Part shown: positions 1 to 6,213 of the stretch, piece by piece
How the letters are laid out: each line of letters begins with the position of its first letter
Position numbering within the stretch: the first letter of the stretch is position 1
Source: a bacterium
GTDB lineage: Bacteria; Calditrichota; Calditrichia; RBG-13-44-9; J042
Length of the DNA stretch: 6,266 nt
Assembly: GCA_015494485.1 (NCBI GenBank)
Contig: WGBF01000304.1
Location: forward strand, 1 to 6,266
Reading direction: 5' to 3'
Program-made: the position numbers and the translations under genes
Notes under the pieces: generated by a model
Told to the model about the DNA's origin: nothing
Databases searched by the model: none
Seen by the model: the letters and a program-made list of their open reading frames with translations, nothing else

Positions 1-335
1 AAAATCCGGAGCGCGCTCTGGAAGAAAAAGTGCGGGAAGAATTAAAAATTGGGGAAGCCCACACCACCCCCCTGAAAGAAGGAATAATCACCGGTGTGGC
101 TACCGCATTCGGGGCGTTCATTCCCGTAGCACCGTTTATGGTTCTGGAAGGGGAGCTTGCGGTTTGGGTATCCTTTGTAATCTCCATGTTGTCCCACTTC
201 GTCGTGGGTGCAGCCCGCAGCTTCTTCACTGGACGCGGCATGTTTCGGAGTGGCCTGGACATGTTCCTGGTGGGACTGGGAATTGCCATTGTGGGATACT
301 ATGTTGGCGATTGGCTGGTAACAATCTTGCGCTAA
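1..335 (+). CDS. VIT1/CCC1-family metal transporter, C-terminal part (5' end outside window)
   Basis: The reading frame is open from the left edge (first whole codon at 3) to TAA at 333-335, giving 110 residues. It opens with an acidic amphipathic stretch, NPERALEEKVREELKIG, which fits the end of the cytosolic metal-binding helices found between TM2 and TM3 of VIT1/CCC1 proteins. Three hydrophobic segments follow, matching the last three helices of this five-helix family. The first carries a glycine/proline-rich motif (GAFIPVAPF) and the last two flank GAARSFFTGRGMF. Family members move Fe2+ or Mn2+ across membranes, usually by proton antiport. A GTG at 30 could be mistaken for a start, but the coding sequence clearly continues upstream of it and no RBS precedes it. 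The N-terminal part, which in some relatives carries a ferritin-like domain, is not visible. Family is fairly sure; metal and direction are inferred. Confidence 0.82.
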   Translation, partial: NPERALEEKVREELKIGEAHTTPLKEGIITGVATAFGAFIPVAPFMVLEGELAVWVSFVISMLSHFVVGAARSFFTGRGMFRSGLDMFLVGLGIAIVGYYVGDWLVTILR

Positions 336-374
336 ACGCCTGTTTTTTTCTCTTTTGGTTTGAACAAATCTGCC

Positions 375-413
375 GGGAGAATTGCTAAGGCCAAGCACCG
401 ATTCTCCCTTTAT
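375..413 (+). terminator. Possible intrinsic terminator of the VIT-family gene
   Basis: GGGAGAAT (375-382) and ATTCTCCC (401-408) form a perfect 8-bp stem. TGCT (383-386) can pair with AGCA (394-397) inside it, leaving a 3-nt bulge and a 7-nt loop. Only a short TTTAT follows, so the U-tract is weak. A better T-run (seven T at 343-349) lies just after the stop codon but has only a 3-bp GCG/CGC hairpin before it. Transcription probably ends somewhere in 335-413, and this stem is the best structure there. Confidence 0.4.
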
Positions 414-486
414 GGTCAACCTCCGCCTTTTATCCCCCGTTGATTTTTCATTTTTTCTTTTCTTTACCGTCCAAAACATCGTAATT

Positions 487-504
487 TTCGACTGATTAGT
501 CGAA
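487..504. promoter_or_regulatory. Inverted repeat, candidate TetR-family operator
   Basis: TTCGACT (487-493), a 4-nt spacer GATT, and AGTCGAA (498-504) make a perfect 7-bp inverted repeat ending 20 nt before the TetR start codon. Size, symmetry and position are typical of operators bound by TetR dimers, which often repress their own transcription. Because the regulator gene leads the operon, occupancy here would shut off the exporter genes as well. No convincing sigma-70 boxes could be assigned around it; upstream is a T-rich stretch at about 440-466. It could instead act as a small 5'-UTR hairpin. Confidence 0.5.
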
Positions 505-507
505 TTT

Positions 508-515
508 GGAACAGG
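508..515 (+). promoter_or_regulatory. Ribosome binding site deciding the TetR start
   Basis: GGAACAGG ends 9 nt before ATG 525 and only 3 nt before the in-frame TTG at 519. The spacing favours ATG 525 as the true start. Confidence 0.45.
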
Positions 516-524
516 TAGTTGAAC

Positions 525-1148
525 ATGAAATCGTCCATACTCCAGGAACGTAAAAGCCGGGAAAAACAGGCCCGCATCCAGACCATCCTGGCAGCAGCAT
601 TAAAGGTATTCAGTTCGCAAGGTTACCACGGCACCAGCATGGATGCGGTAGCCGAAGCAGCCGAACTGGGCAAAGCTACGCTGTATTATTACTTCAAAAG
701 CAAGGACGAATTGTTATTAGCGATTCTGGAAAATGGCGTTCATGAATTTTTTGCCCGTCTGGAAGAACGCTGGAAGGGGCTAACTGATCCCATCGAAAAG
801 CTGGAAACCATTCCCTACGTGGGTGCGGATTTCTTTTATCGCCATCCGGATTATTTCAAGCTCTATCATTACCTTACGGCCCATCCGGTGCTCCGGAAAC
901 GGGCGTTCAACCGGCTGCATCCCTTAATCGCCGAAAAAGTGCAACGGGTACAACAATTATTTACCCAGGCCATTGGGGAAAAACGGATTGAACCGCTCCC
1001 GGTTGAGGAATTGACGGAAATTTTCGGTTCCCTGGTCATGGGGATGGGATTGTTTACCCATCCACCGGTAACGCGGAAAAGCTTACACCGCAAAGCCCAA
1101 TTGATTTTGCACATTTTTCTGAATGGAATTCGTAAACAGAGTGAATAA
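525..1148 (+). CDS. TetR/AcrR-family transcriptional regulator
   Basis: A 207-residue protein, the usual length for the family. Residues about 18-64 form the TetR_N helix-turn-helix: an ILAAALKVFSSQGYHGTSM helix/turn, then VAEAAELGKATLYYYF, then the KSKDELL segment. The family signature residues G33, T37, G49, Y54, Y56, F57, K58 and K60 are visible. The rest (about 70-207) is a helical ligand-binding and dimerisation domain with a FFYRHPDYFKLYHY motif of the kind common in this family. It should act as a cytoplasmic dimeric repressor relieved by a small, often hydrophobic, ligand. The gene lies 12 nt upstream of the RND exporter gene in the same direction, so it probably controls the operon from the palindrome at 487-504. 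An alternative TTG start at 519 would add two residues. Family call is secure; ligand and target are inferred. Confidence 0.93.
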   Translation: MKSSILQERKSREKQARIQTILAAALKVFSSQGYHGTSMDAVAEAAELGKATLYYYFKSKDELLLAILENGVHEFFARLEERWKGLTDPIEKLETIPYVGADFFYRHPDYFKLYHYLTAHPVLRKRAFNRLHPLIAEKVQRVQQLFTQAIGEKRIEPLPVEELTEIFGSLVMGMGLFTHPPVTRKSLHRKAQLILHIFLNGIRKQSE

Positions 1149-1152
1149 GGAG
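1147..1152 (+). promoter_or_regulatory. RBS of the RND exporter gene, overlapping the TetR stop codon
   Basis: AAGGAG begins inside the TAA (1146-1148) of the regulator gene and sits 8 nt before ATG 1161. The overlap suggests translational coupling and supports a shared transcript. Confidence 0.75.
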
Positions 1153-1160
1153 AAAACAAG

Positions 1161-3506
1161 ATGTGGTTAACCCAATGGGTTGTAAAGCATGCCAAATTGG
1201 TCGTTTTCATTACCCTTTTGGTCACGCTGTTTTTTGGTTATCAGGCAAAAAATTTACAACGCGACCCGGATATTACCGCGTCGCTACCGCAGAACATTCC
1301 GGCCAAAAAGCTGTACGACCGCATGAGTGACATCTTCCCCAGCCGCGATTTTGTCCTCATTGCGGTGGAAAGCGATTCGTTGTTTTCGCCCACCGTCCTT
1401 ACAGCGATTTACACCCTTACCCAATCTTTGCAGGACTTACCCGATGTGTATTCCGTCATGAGCCCCACCAACATAAAAATCATTCGGGGAACGGAAGAGG
1501 GTCTGGACATTCGGGATGCCCTGCCCCATCCCCCGAAAACCATGGCGGACGTACAGGCATTTAAAAATGCCCTCTTTACCAGCGATATGCCGGTGGAACT
1601 GATCATTTCCAAAGACCGACGCATGGCGGGAATTATGGTGTTCCTGAAAAATGTAGTCCGCCCGGAAGAAGGGGCAAAAGAAATCATGGATTTTGTAAAC
1701 CGCCAATCGTTGCCGTTTACTATTTACATTACCGGAAAACCGGTACTAACCTATTATCTGGGTCGGGGGATGGCCAAAGATTTTGGCATGCTTTTCTCTC
1801 TGGTTATCCTACTCATTATTCTCATTTTGTTCATCTCTTTCCGAAACGCTCGTGGCGTACTTATCCCGCTGGGAGTGGTGATTTTCAGCGTACTGGTAAC
1901 ACTGGGCTTTATGGTGCTGGTGGGGGCAAAGTTAACCCATTCCACCAACATGCTGCCCATATTGCTGTCCTCCATTGCCGTAGCCGATGGCATTCACATT
2001 CTGAACCGCTACTTTGAACGCGCCCGCACCAATGGCACCCCCCAATCCACTGTCATAAATGTCATGAAAGAACTGAACGCACCGGTAGCCGTCACCTCCA
2101 TTACTACCGCATTTGGCTTTCTGGCATTGAACACCTCCAGGGTCACTTCGGTGGGCGACCTGGGACGGTTCACCGCCTTTGGGGTTATGGTCGCTATGGT
2201 ATTTTCTCTCACCTTTATACCAGCGGTGCTTACCCTACTTCCCATTCCCAAGCGCATTCGCACCCGCAAAGAATCGCAGTTGCGTAACAAACTGGCCGTT
2301 CGGTATGCCAATTTTCTCATTGAACACCGGGGGTTAACCGGTATTGCCCTACTGGTATTAATTGTTTTTCTGGCGTTTGGGTTTACCCGCATCCGTCTGG
2401 AAAACAACACCATTGAAAACTTCCCCAAATCCCATCCGGCCCGTATCGCATTTGAAAAAGTGAACCAGGAATTTGCAGGTACCACCTTTCTAACGGCATT
2501 GGTTGAAACCGATAGCGCGGGTGGCATAAAAGAACCGCGGGTGTTGCAGGAAATGGATTCCCTAGAAACGTTTTTGCAACGCCAACCGCACGTAGGAACC
2601 ACCCTCTCCCTGGTGGATTTTGTCAAACGAATGAACAAAGCCCTGCACGGGGACAGTGCTCAATATTACCGCGTTCCACCGGAACAGGTTATTGTTCACA
2701 GTACCGAATGGGTAGAAAAAAACGGGCAATGGGTGGAAGTCCCGGTAACGGACACCATTCCGGGGCGCGTGTTGGTTGCCCAATACCTGCAATTGTACGA
2801 AATGTCCGCCAAGCCGGAGGACCTGGCCAATCTGGTCAATTACAATTACCAGATTGCACGCATTAATGCCTTTCTGGACACGGAATCCTCCCAGGCCCTG
2901 CGAACCCTTGACCAGAAAACCCGGCAATATATTGCATCTCACGTAAACCATGCCAACGTGGCGTTAACGGGAACTTCGGAATTGTTTCTGGCCATTAATG
3001 ACCTGGTGGTAAAGGGGCAATTCTACAGCATTATTGCTTCCTTAATTCTGGTTACCCTGGTAACAGCTATTAGTTTCCGCTCCCTGCGGATTGGGTTACT
3101 GAATGCCATTCCCTTATTTTTTGCCATGTGGTTTAATTTTGGCTTCATGGGCTGGGCAGGTATTCCCCTGAATATCGTTACCATGTTAACCTCTTCGATT
3201 GCCATTGGGGTAGGTGTGGATTACGCGGTGCATTTCATCCACCGGTATCAAATCGATTTAAAAGATTTTAATTACGAAGAAAGTCTCCGGGGCACCATGG
3301 TGGAAGCAGGTATCCCCATTGTGTTGAATGCCCTGACGGTGGGACTGGGATTTGCTGTTATGTTGTTTTCGGTTTTTCTGGGTGTGCGGCACATGGCACT
3401 GCTTATTTCCTTAGCCATGTTTACCACCTGTTTCGGTGCCATTACCATTTTACCGGTCCTGTTCTTAACCCTGAAACCCCGTTTCCTGAAAAAAGAAAAT
3501 CAGTAA
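1161..3506 (+). CDS. RND/MMPL-superfamily exporter (COG1033-like)
   Basis: A 781-residue inner-membrane protein made of two similar halves. Each half has one helix, a large periplasmic domain, then five helices: TM1 about 13-27, periplasmic loop about 28-206, TM2-6 about 209-362; TM7 about 391-409, loop about 410-620, TM8-12 about 621-770. TM4 carries AVADGIHILNRY with D276 and TM10 carries GVGVDYAVHFIHRY with D687. These match the membrane acidic residues that RND/MMPL pumps use for proton coupling. At about 780 residues it is shorter than HAE drug pumps (about 1000-1050) and fits the MMPL/HpnN/SSD-like branch, whose characterised members move lipids such as hopanoids or mycolates. No membrane-fusion partner is encoded; the next genes encode a LolA-like carrier and an outer-membrane barrel. 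The start is fixed by a strong RBS. Superfamily is secure; a lipidic substrate is inferred. Confidence 0.92.
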   Translation: MWLTQWVVKHAKLVVFITLLVTLFFGYQAKNLQRDPDITASLPQNIPAKKLYDRMSDIFPSRDFVLIAVESDSLFSPTVLTAIYTLTQSLQDLPDVYSVMSPTNIKIIRGTEEGLDIRDALPHPPKTMADVQAFKNALFTSDMPVELIISKDRRMAGIMVFLKNVVRPEEGAKEIMDFVNRQSLPFTIYITGKPVLTYYLGRGMAKDFGMLFSLVILLIILILFISFRNARGVLIPLGVVIFSVLVTLGFMVLVGAKLTHSTNMLPILLSSIAVADGIHILNRYFERARTNGTPQSTVINVMKELNAPVAVTSITTAFGFLALNTSRVTSVGDLGRFTAFGVMVAMVFSLTFIPAVLTLLPIPKRIRTRKESQLRNKLAVRYANFLIEHRGLTGIALLVLIVFLAFGFTRIRLENNTIENFPKSHPARIAFEKVNQEFAGTTFLTALVETDSAGGIKEPRVLQEMDSLETFLQRQPHVGTTLSLVDFVKRMNKALHGDSAQYYRVPPEQVIVHSTEWVEKNGQWVEVPVTDTIPGRVLVAQYLQLYEMSAKPEDLANLVNYNYQIARINAFLDTESSQALRTLDQKTRQYIASHVNHANVALTGTSELFLAINDLVVKGQFYSIIASLILVTLVTAISFRSLRIGLLNAIPLFFAMWFNFGFMGWAGIPLNIVTMLTSSIAIGVGVDYAVHFIHRYQIDLKDFNYEESLRGTMVEAGIPIVLNALTVGLGFAVMLFSVFLGVRHMALLISLAMFTTCFGAITILPVLFLTLKPRFLKKENQ

Positions 3507-3511
3507 GGAGG
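3505..3511 (+). promoter_or_regulatory. Strong RBS of the LolA-like gene, overlapping the exporter stop codon
   Basis: AAGGAGG, a near-ideal Shine-Dalgarno sequence, overlaps TAA 3504-3506 and stands 7 nt before ATG 3519. It suggests coupling to the exporter and high expression of the periplasmic partner. Confidence 0.8.
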
Positions 3512-3518
3512 CCATACT

Positions 3519-4319
3519 ATGAAGTCAAATTCCGTGTTGCGGGTTGTTGTTTCGGGTTTACTGGCTATAGGGTTTCTCATAACCAGTCAACCGGTTCACG
3601 CTCAAACCGGGCGGGAAATCATGCAAAAAGCCCTGCATAAAACCAGCTGGCAAACCATGCAGGGGGATGTCACCCTTATTTTGACCAATGCCCGCGGAGA
3701 ACAACGCATTCGGAAAATAAAAATGTTCAGCCGGAAGCGGACGGAAGATGAAAACGACATGTTAATGCGTTTTGTTGCCCCTCCGGACGTACGCGGCACC
3801 GCGTTTTTAATCATTGAACATGCCAAAGGCGAAGACGAACGCTACCTCTACCTGCCGGCATTGCGCCGGGTAAAACGCATTGCTTCCTCCGGAAAGGGCG
3901 GAAATTTTATGTCATCGGATTTCACATATTATGACATTGGGCGCCCAAAACTGGATGACTGGACCTACAAGCGCCTGGCAGATACCACCATTGCGGGGCA
4001 TTTGTGCTATCAACTGGAATGTTTACCGGCAACCCCACAAATCGCCCGGGATACCGGTTACAACAAAATCATCCGGTGGATTCGTCAGGACATTCTGGTG
4101 ACCATCCAATCCCATTATTTCGATCGGGGCAATCGCTTGTGGAAAGTGCTCACTGTACCGGGGGTGCAGAAAATTAATGATGTCTGGTTCCAGACGGACA
4201 TGATTATGAAGGACATTCAGATAAACCACCAAAGCGAAATGAAGTTCGAAAACATTCAGGTCAACGTCAAATTGCCGCCGCAGTTTTTCTCCGTGCGGTA
4301 CCTGCAACGCATGCGGTAA
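3519..4319 (+). CDS. LolA-like periplasmic outer-membrane lipoprotein-sorting family protein
   Basis: A 266-residue secreted protein. Residues 1-28 are a signal peptide: a K/R-containing N-terminus, a hydrophobic core, then VHA before Q29. No lipobox cysteine is present, so the mature protein should be soluble in the periplasm. The mature part shows the pattern of the LolA_like family (PF17131 type): FVAPPDVRGTAFL at 85-97, YLYLPALRRVKRI at 109-121, and FMSSDFTYYDIG at 130-141. This fold is an incomplete beta-barrel with a hydrophobic groove related to LolA and VioE-type proteins, suited to carrying acyl chains or lipids. Two cysteines (C163, C168) could form a disulfide. Similar proteins commonly occur next to RND/MMPL exporters, as here. 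A role as shuttle or accessory between the inner-membrane pump and the outer membrane is inferred. It is not the housekeeping LolA, which lacks this motif set and context. Confidence 0.87.
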   Translation: MKSNSVLRVVVSGLLAIGFLITSQPVHAQTGREIMQKALHKTSWQTMQGDVTLILTNARGEQRIRKIKMFSRKRTEDENDMLMRFVAPPDVRGTAFLIIEHAKGEDERYLYLPALRRVKRIASSGKGGNFMSSDFTYYDIGRPKLDDWTYKRLADTTIAGHLCYQLECLPATPQIARDTGYNKIIRWIRQDILVTIQSHYFDRGNRLWKVLTVPGVQKINDVWFQTDMIMKDIQINHQSEMKFENIQVNVKLPPQFFSVRYLQRMR

Positions 4320-4336
4320 CAGACAACTTGAATTGT

Positions 4337-4343
4337 AAGGAAG
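4337..4343 (+). promoter_or_regulatory. Ribosome binding site deciding the beta-barrel gene start
   Basis: AAGGAAG (followed by AAG) lies 11 nt, or 8 nt for the overlapping AGAAG, before ATG 4355. It lies downstream of the in-frame TTG at 4328, so that TTG is unlikely to be used. Confidence 0.5.
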
Positions 4344-4354
4344 AAGTAAAATCG

Positions 4355-5614
4355 ATGAGGCGTACAATGAAAACCCGTTTTTTTAGCGCCATACTTATGT
4401 TCTGCCTGGTTCATTTTACACAACCACTGTTTGCTCAGCTTTCCATCGGAGGGTATTTAAAAGGCTTTGCCTACCCGAACCTGAATGCTCCCCATTCATT
4501 CGACCGGCTGGGTACACGCCTGCAGTTGACCTTTTCCCGCAGTTACGGGGAGCGCGCAGCCCTCTTTGCCGCCCTGGATTTCAATTATGACGTAAACGAA
4601 AGCCGCAACGCCGCCTGGCAGTTTCGCGGAAGCGGTTTGTCCATTTATCCCGTGGAAGCCTATCTGGATCTGTATTTTTCCTGGCTGGACATCCGCCTGG
4701 GTAAACAATTCATTTTCTGGGGGACAACCGACTGGATCAATCCCACGGACAATATTAATCCCTGGGATTACCTCAACATCTCCTCGGAAATCGAAGACTA
4801 TCGGATTCCCATCTGGGCTGCCAGGGCCAATGTGTACTGGGGGGCATGGACACTGGAGCTGGTGTGGGCACCGGAATTTCAACCCCACCGGATTTCAGAC
4901 CCACCCAATTTCAGTATTCAAACCAGCCCACCACCATTGCAGGCGGACAATGCTCAGGTAGGTGCGCGGATTTCCTCACAACTGTGGAATGTGAACTATT
5001 CCCTTAGTTATTTTAAGGGATTTGATAAATGGCCCACCTATGTTCCCGTAGTATCTATCGATCTCTATCCCCCGGGTCTTTTGAAGGAATATTTACCCAT
5101 TACCTATGTGGGCGCTGATTTTGTGACCACATTTGGTAAGTGGGCGTTAAAAGGGGAAGGAGCATATGCTTTGACTCAGGACCGGGATGGGACAGACCCA
5201 AGCATCCGCAACCCCCAACTCCAGTACGTTCTGGGCATTGATTTTTACGCCACTGATCGGCTTACCCTGAACGGGCAGTTTGTTCAGACCCGCCGGTTTA
5301 AGTACAACCGGTTTCAGGAAGTCGCCATTGCTCAAATGATGGGCCGGGATCCCCGCAGTATTCCGTTTGGGGTGGAAAATTCCGCTTCTGCACGGCTTCA
5401 ATGGACACCCATGGACTTCTTTACGGTGCAATTGATTACGGTGTACAATTTCCGAAATCGGGATTATTTTCTGTTGCCTATACTACATTACCAGTTAACC
5501 GATGGGGTCGCCATTTATGGCGGTGCCACCTTTTTTGAAGGTCCCGAGTACAGCATTTTCGGGCAAAGCAAGCCTTATTCCCGTGCATTTGCAGAGGTGA
5601 AGTATTCGTTTTAA
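4355..5614 (+). CDS. Outer-membrane beta-barrel protein, DUF1302-like
   Basis: A 419-residue protein. Residues 1-27 are a signal peptide (basic MRRTMKTR start, hydrophobic core, LFA before Q28). The remainder alternates polar and aromatic/hydrophobic residues in many short strands and ends in AEVKYSF, a terminal phenylalanine pattern recognised by the BAM machinery. The block at 116-139, GKQFIFWGTTDW then INP, with D132, N135, P136 and D138, resembles the GRQ-WG-...-NPxD motif of DUF1302 and related channel-like barrels. The context is an operon with an RND exporter and a LolA-like protein, which points to an outer-membrane exit or insertion site for the same substrate. ATG 4355 is chosen because of the RBS and because it gives a compact signal peptide; ATG 4367 is also possible. 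Beta-barrel nature is quite sure. Family assignment is moderate and function is inferred. Confidence 0.82.
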   Translation: MRRTMKTRFFSAILMFCLVHFTQPLFAQLSIGGYLKGFAYPNLNAPHSFDRLGTRLQLTFSRSYGERAALFAALDFNYDVNESRNAAWQFRGSGLSIYPVEAYLDLYFSWLDIRLGKQFIFWGTTDWINPTDNINPWDYLNISSEIEDYRIPIWAARANVYWGAWTLELVWAPEFQPHRISDPPNFSIQTSPPPLQADNAQVGARISSQLWNVNYSLSYFKGFDKWPTYVPVVSIDLYPPGLLKEYLPITYVGADFVTTFGKWALKGEGAYALTQDRDGTDPSIRNPQLQYVLGIDFYATDRLTLNGQFVQTRRFKYNRFQEVAIAQMMGRDPRSIPFGVENSASARLQWTPMDFFTVQLITVYNFRNRDYFLLPILHYQLTDGVAIYGGATFFEGPEYSIFGQSKPYSRAFAEVKYSF

Positions 5615-5689
5615 TAAAATAATTACCGGATGGTTGAATCTATTTGTCGTGCAAAGGGAAACTAAATTTTACTTTGTCCCATTCAATAA

Positions 5690-5718
5690 TTGCACTTATT
5701 TTTTATTATTTTTACATT
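5690..5718 (+). promoter_or_regulatory. Weak candidate promoter for the DUF433/DUF5615 pair
   Basis: TTGCAC (5690-5695) and TACATT (5713-5718) are separated by 17 bp in a very AT-rich stretch, 54 nt before the DUF433 start. Matches to the sigma-70 consensus are only 3/6 and 4/6. In a sequence this AT-rich such matches arise easily, so this is only a position to test. The rest of 5615-5772 shows no terminator hairpin of note and no coding signal. Confidence 0.22.
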
Positions 5719-5772
5719 AAAACGAATTTAAAAAGACAAAATTTTACACCAGGTTATAGAACTGAAAGAATT

Positions 5773-6018
5773 ATGAACTTTGATTACAAAAAACGAATCG
5801 TTCGCGACCCAAATATTTGTGGTGGGCAACCTGTTATAAAAGGCACACGTATCTTACTTCGAACGATTTTAGCCAGTTTAGCGGAAGGGGATACCATTGA
5901 CCAAATATTAAAAGACTTTCCTTCTTTAACAGAAGAGGACATTCGGGCAGTCATTGCATTTGCAGCTGCATCTTCGGAAGAAGATTTACCTATCCCTGAA
6001 CTTCCGGATATTAAATAA
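5773..6018 (+). CDS. DUF433 family protein (VapB-like antitoxin candidate)
   Basis: An 81-residue protein, the normal size for DUF433. It shows the family pattern almost in full: IVRDPNICGGQPVIKGTRI at residues 9-27, then LASLAEGDTIDQILKDFP (33-50) and LTEEDIRAVIAFAA (52-65). The fold is a small winged-helix-like DNA-binding type. DUF433 genes are often found directly upstream of PIN-like DUF5615 genes and are predicted to be antitoxins, which is the arrangement here (9-nt gap). The start is ATG 5773 because the family homology begins a few residues after it and a GAAAGA stretch precedes it. A TTG at 5644 is in frame but would add an unrelated AT-rich extension. Codons are A/T-rich compared with the upstream operon, suggesting a different origin. 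Family call is secure; antitoxin activity is inferred. Confidence 0.88.
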   Translation: MNFDYKKRIVRDPNICGGQPVIKGTRILLRTILASLAEGDTIDQILKDFPSLTEEDIRAVIAFAAASSEEDLPIPELPDIK

Positions 6019-6027
6019 ACTCTCCAG

Positions 6028-6213
6028 ATGAAATTTAAGTTAGATGAAAACATCCCTATTACTGTAAAGGAAATATTAAATTCATTTGGCTACAATACTC
6101 GAGCGGTTATTGACCAAAATCTTCAAGGAAAAAGCGATACTGAATTGTGGGAAGCGGTTCTAAATGAAGACCGTATACTGATTACTCAAGACCTTGACTT
6201 TGCTTATATTTAA
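6028..6213 (+). CDS. DUF5615 PIN-like protein (toxin candidate), apparently C-terminally truncated
   Basis: A 61-residue product with clear DUF5615 features. It starts MKFKLDENIP, with D6 of the DEN motif, continues with GYNTRAVIDQNLQGKSDTEL (residues 21-40), and ends at RILITQDLDFAYI, with D55 and D57 in the conserved T-x-D-x-DF strand. These acidic residues correspond to the metal-binding nuclease site expected in PIN-like folds. Typical family members are about 110-120 residues and continue with a G-I-I-L strand and final helix. Here TAA 6211-6213 follows at once, and further in-frame stops come at 6220 and 6250. It may therefore be an inactivated remnant rather than a working toxin, or the rest may be lost through a nonsense mutation or deletion. 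It follows the DUF433 gene by 9 nt without a clear RBS, so translation would rely on coupling. Confidence 0.7.
   Translation: MKFKLDENIPITVKEILNSFGYNTRAVIDQNLQGKSDTELWEAVLNEDRILITQDLDFAYI

Noticed and set aside
30..335. GTG 30 as start of a complete 101-residue small membrane protein
   Set aside because: The codons before it (NPERALEE) continue the family's cytosolic helix, the window simply cuts the gene, and no RBS is present.
42..479. A minus-strand open frame of 145 codons opposite the VIT-family gene
   Set aside because: Its composition is low-complexity and basic with no family resemblance, while the plus strand has clear VIT1/CCC1 membrane motifs.
2009..2638. A 209-codon open frame on the minus strand inside the exporter gene
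   Set aside because: It is rich in Arg, Ser and Thr without any recognisable domain, and lies fully antisense to a well-supported RND gene with strong RBS and motifs; it is a shadow of that gene's codon bias.
1161..5614. Interpretation as a classical tripartite multidrug efflux operon
   Set aside because: There is no HlyD-like adaptor, the pump is about 780 rather than over 1000 residues, and the outer-membrane protein is a DUF1302-like barrel, not a TolC-type channel.
5652..5680. CAAAG...CTTTG and GGGA...TCCC pairings as a terminator of the exporter operon
   Set aside because: These are mutually exclusive 4-5 bp stems with long loops and no following T-run; too weak to call.
5644..5772. 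N-terminal extension of the DUF433 protein from TTG 5644, containing a hydrophobic FYYFYI stretch
   Set aside because: The extension is encoded by AT-rich intergenic-like sequence, lacks an RBS and goes beyond the usual family length; ATG 5773 gives the standard protein.
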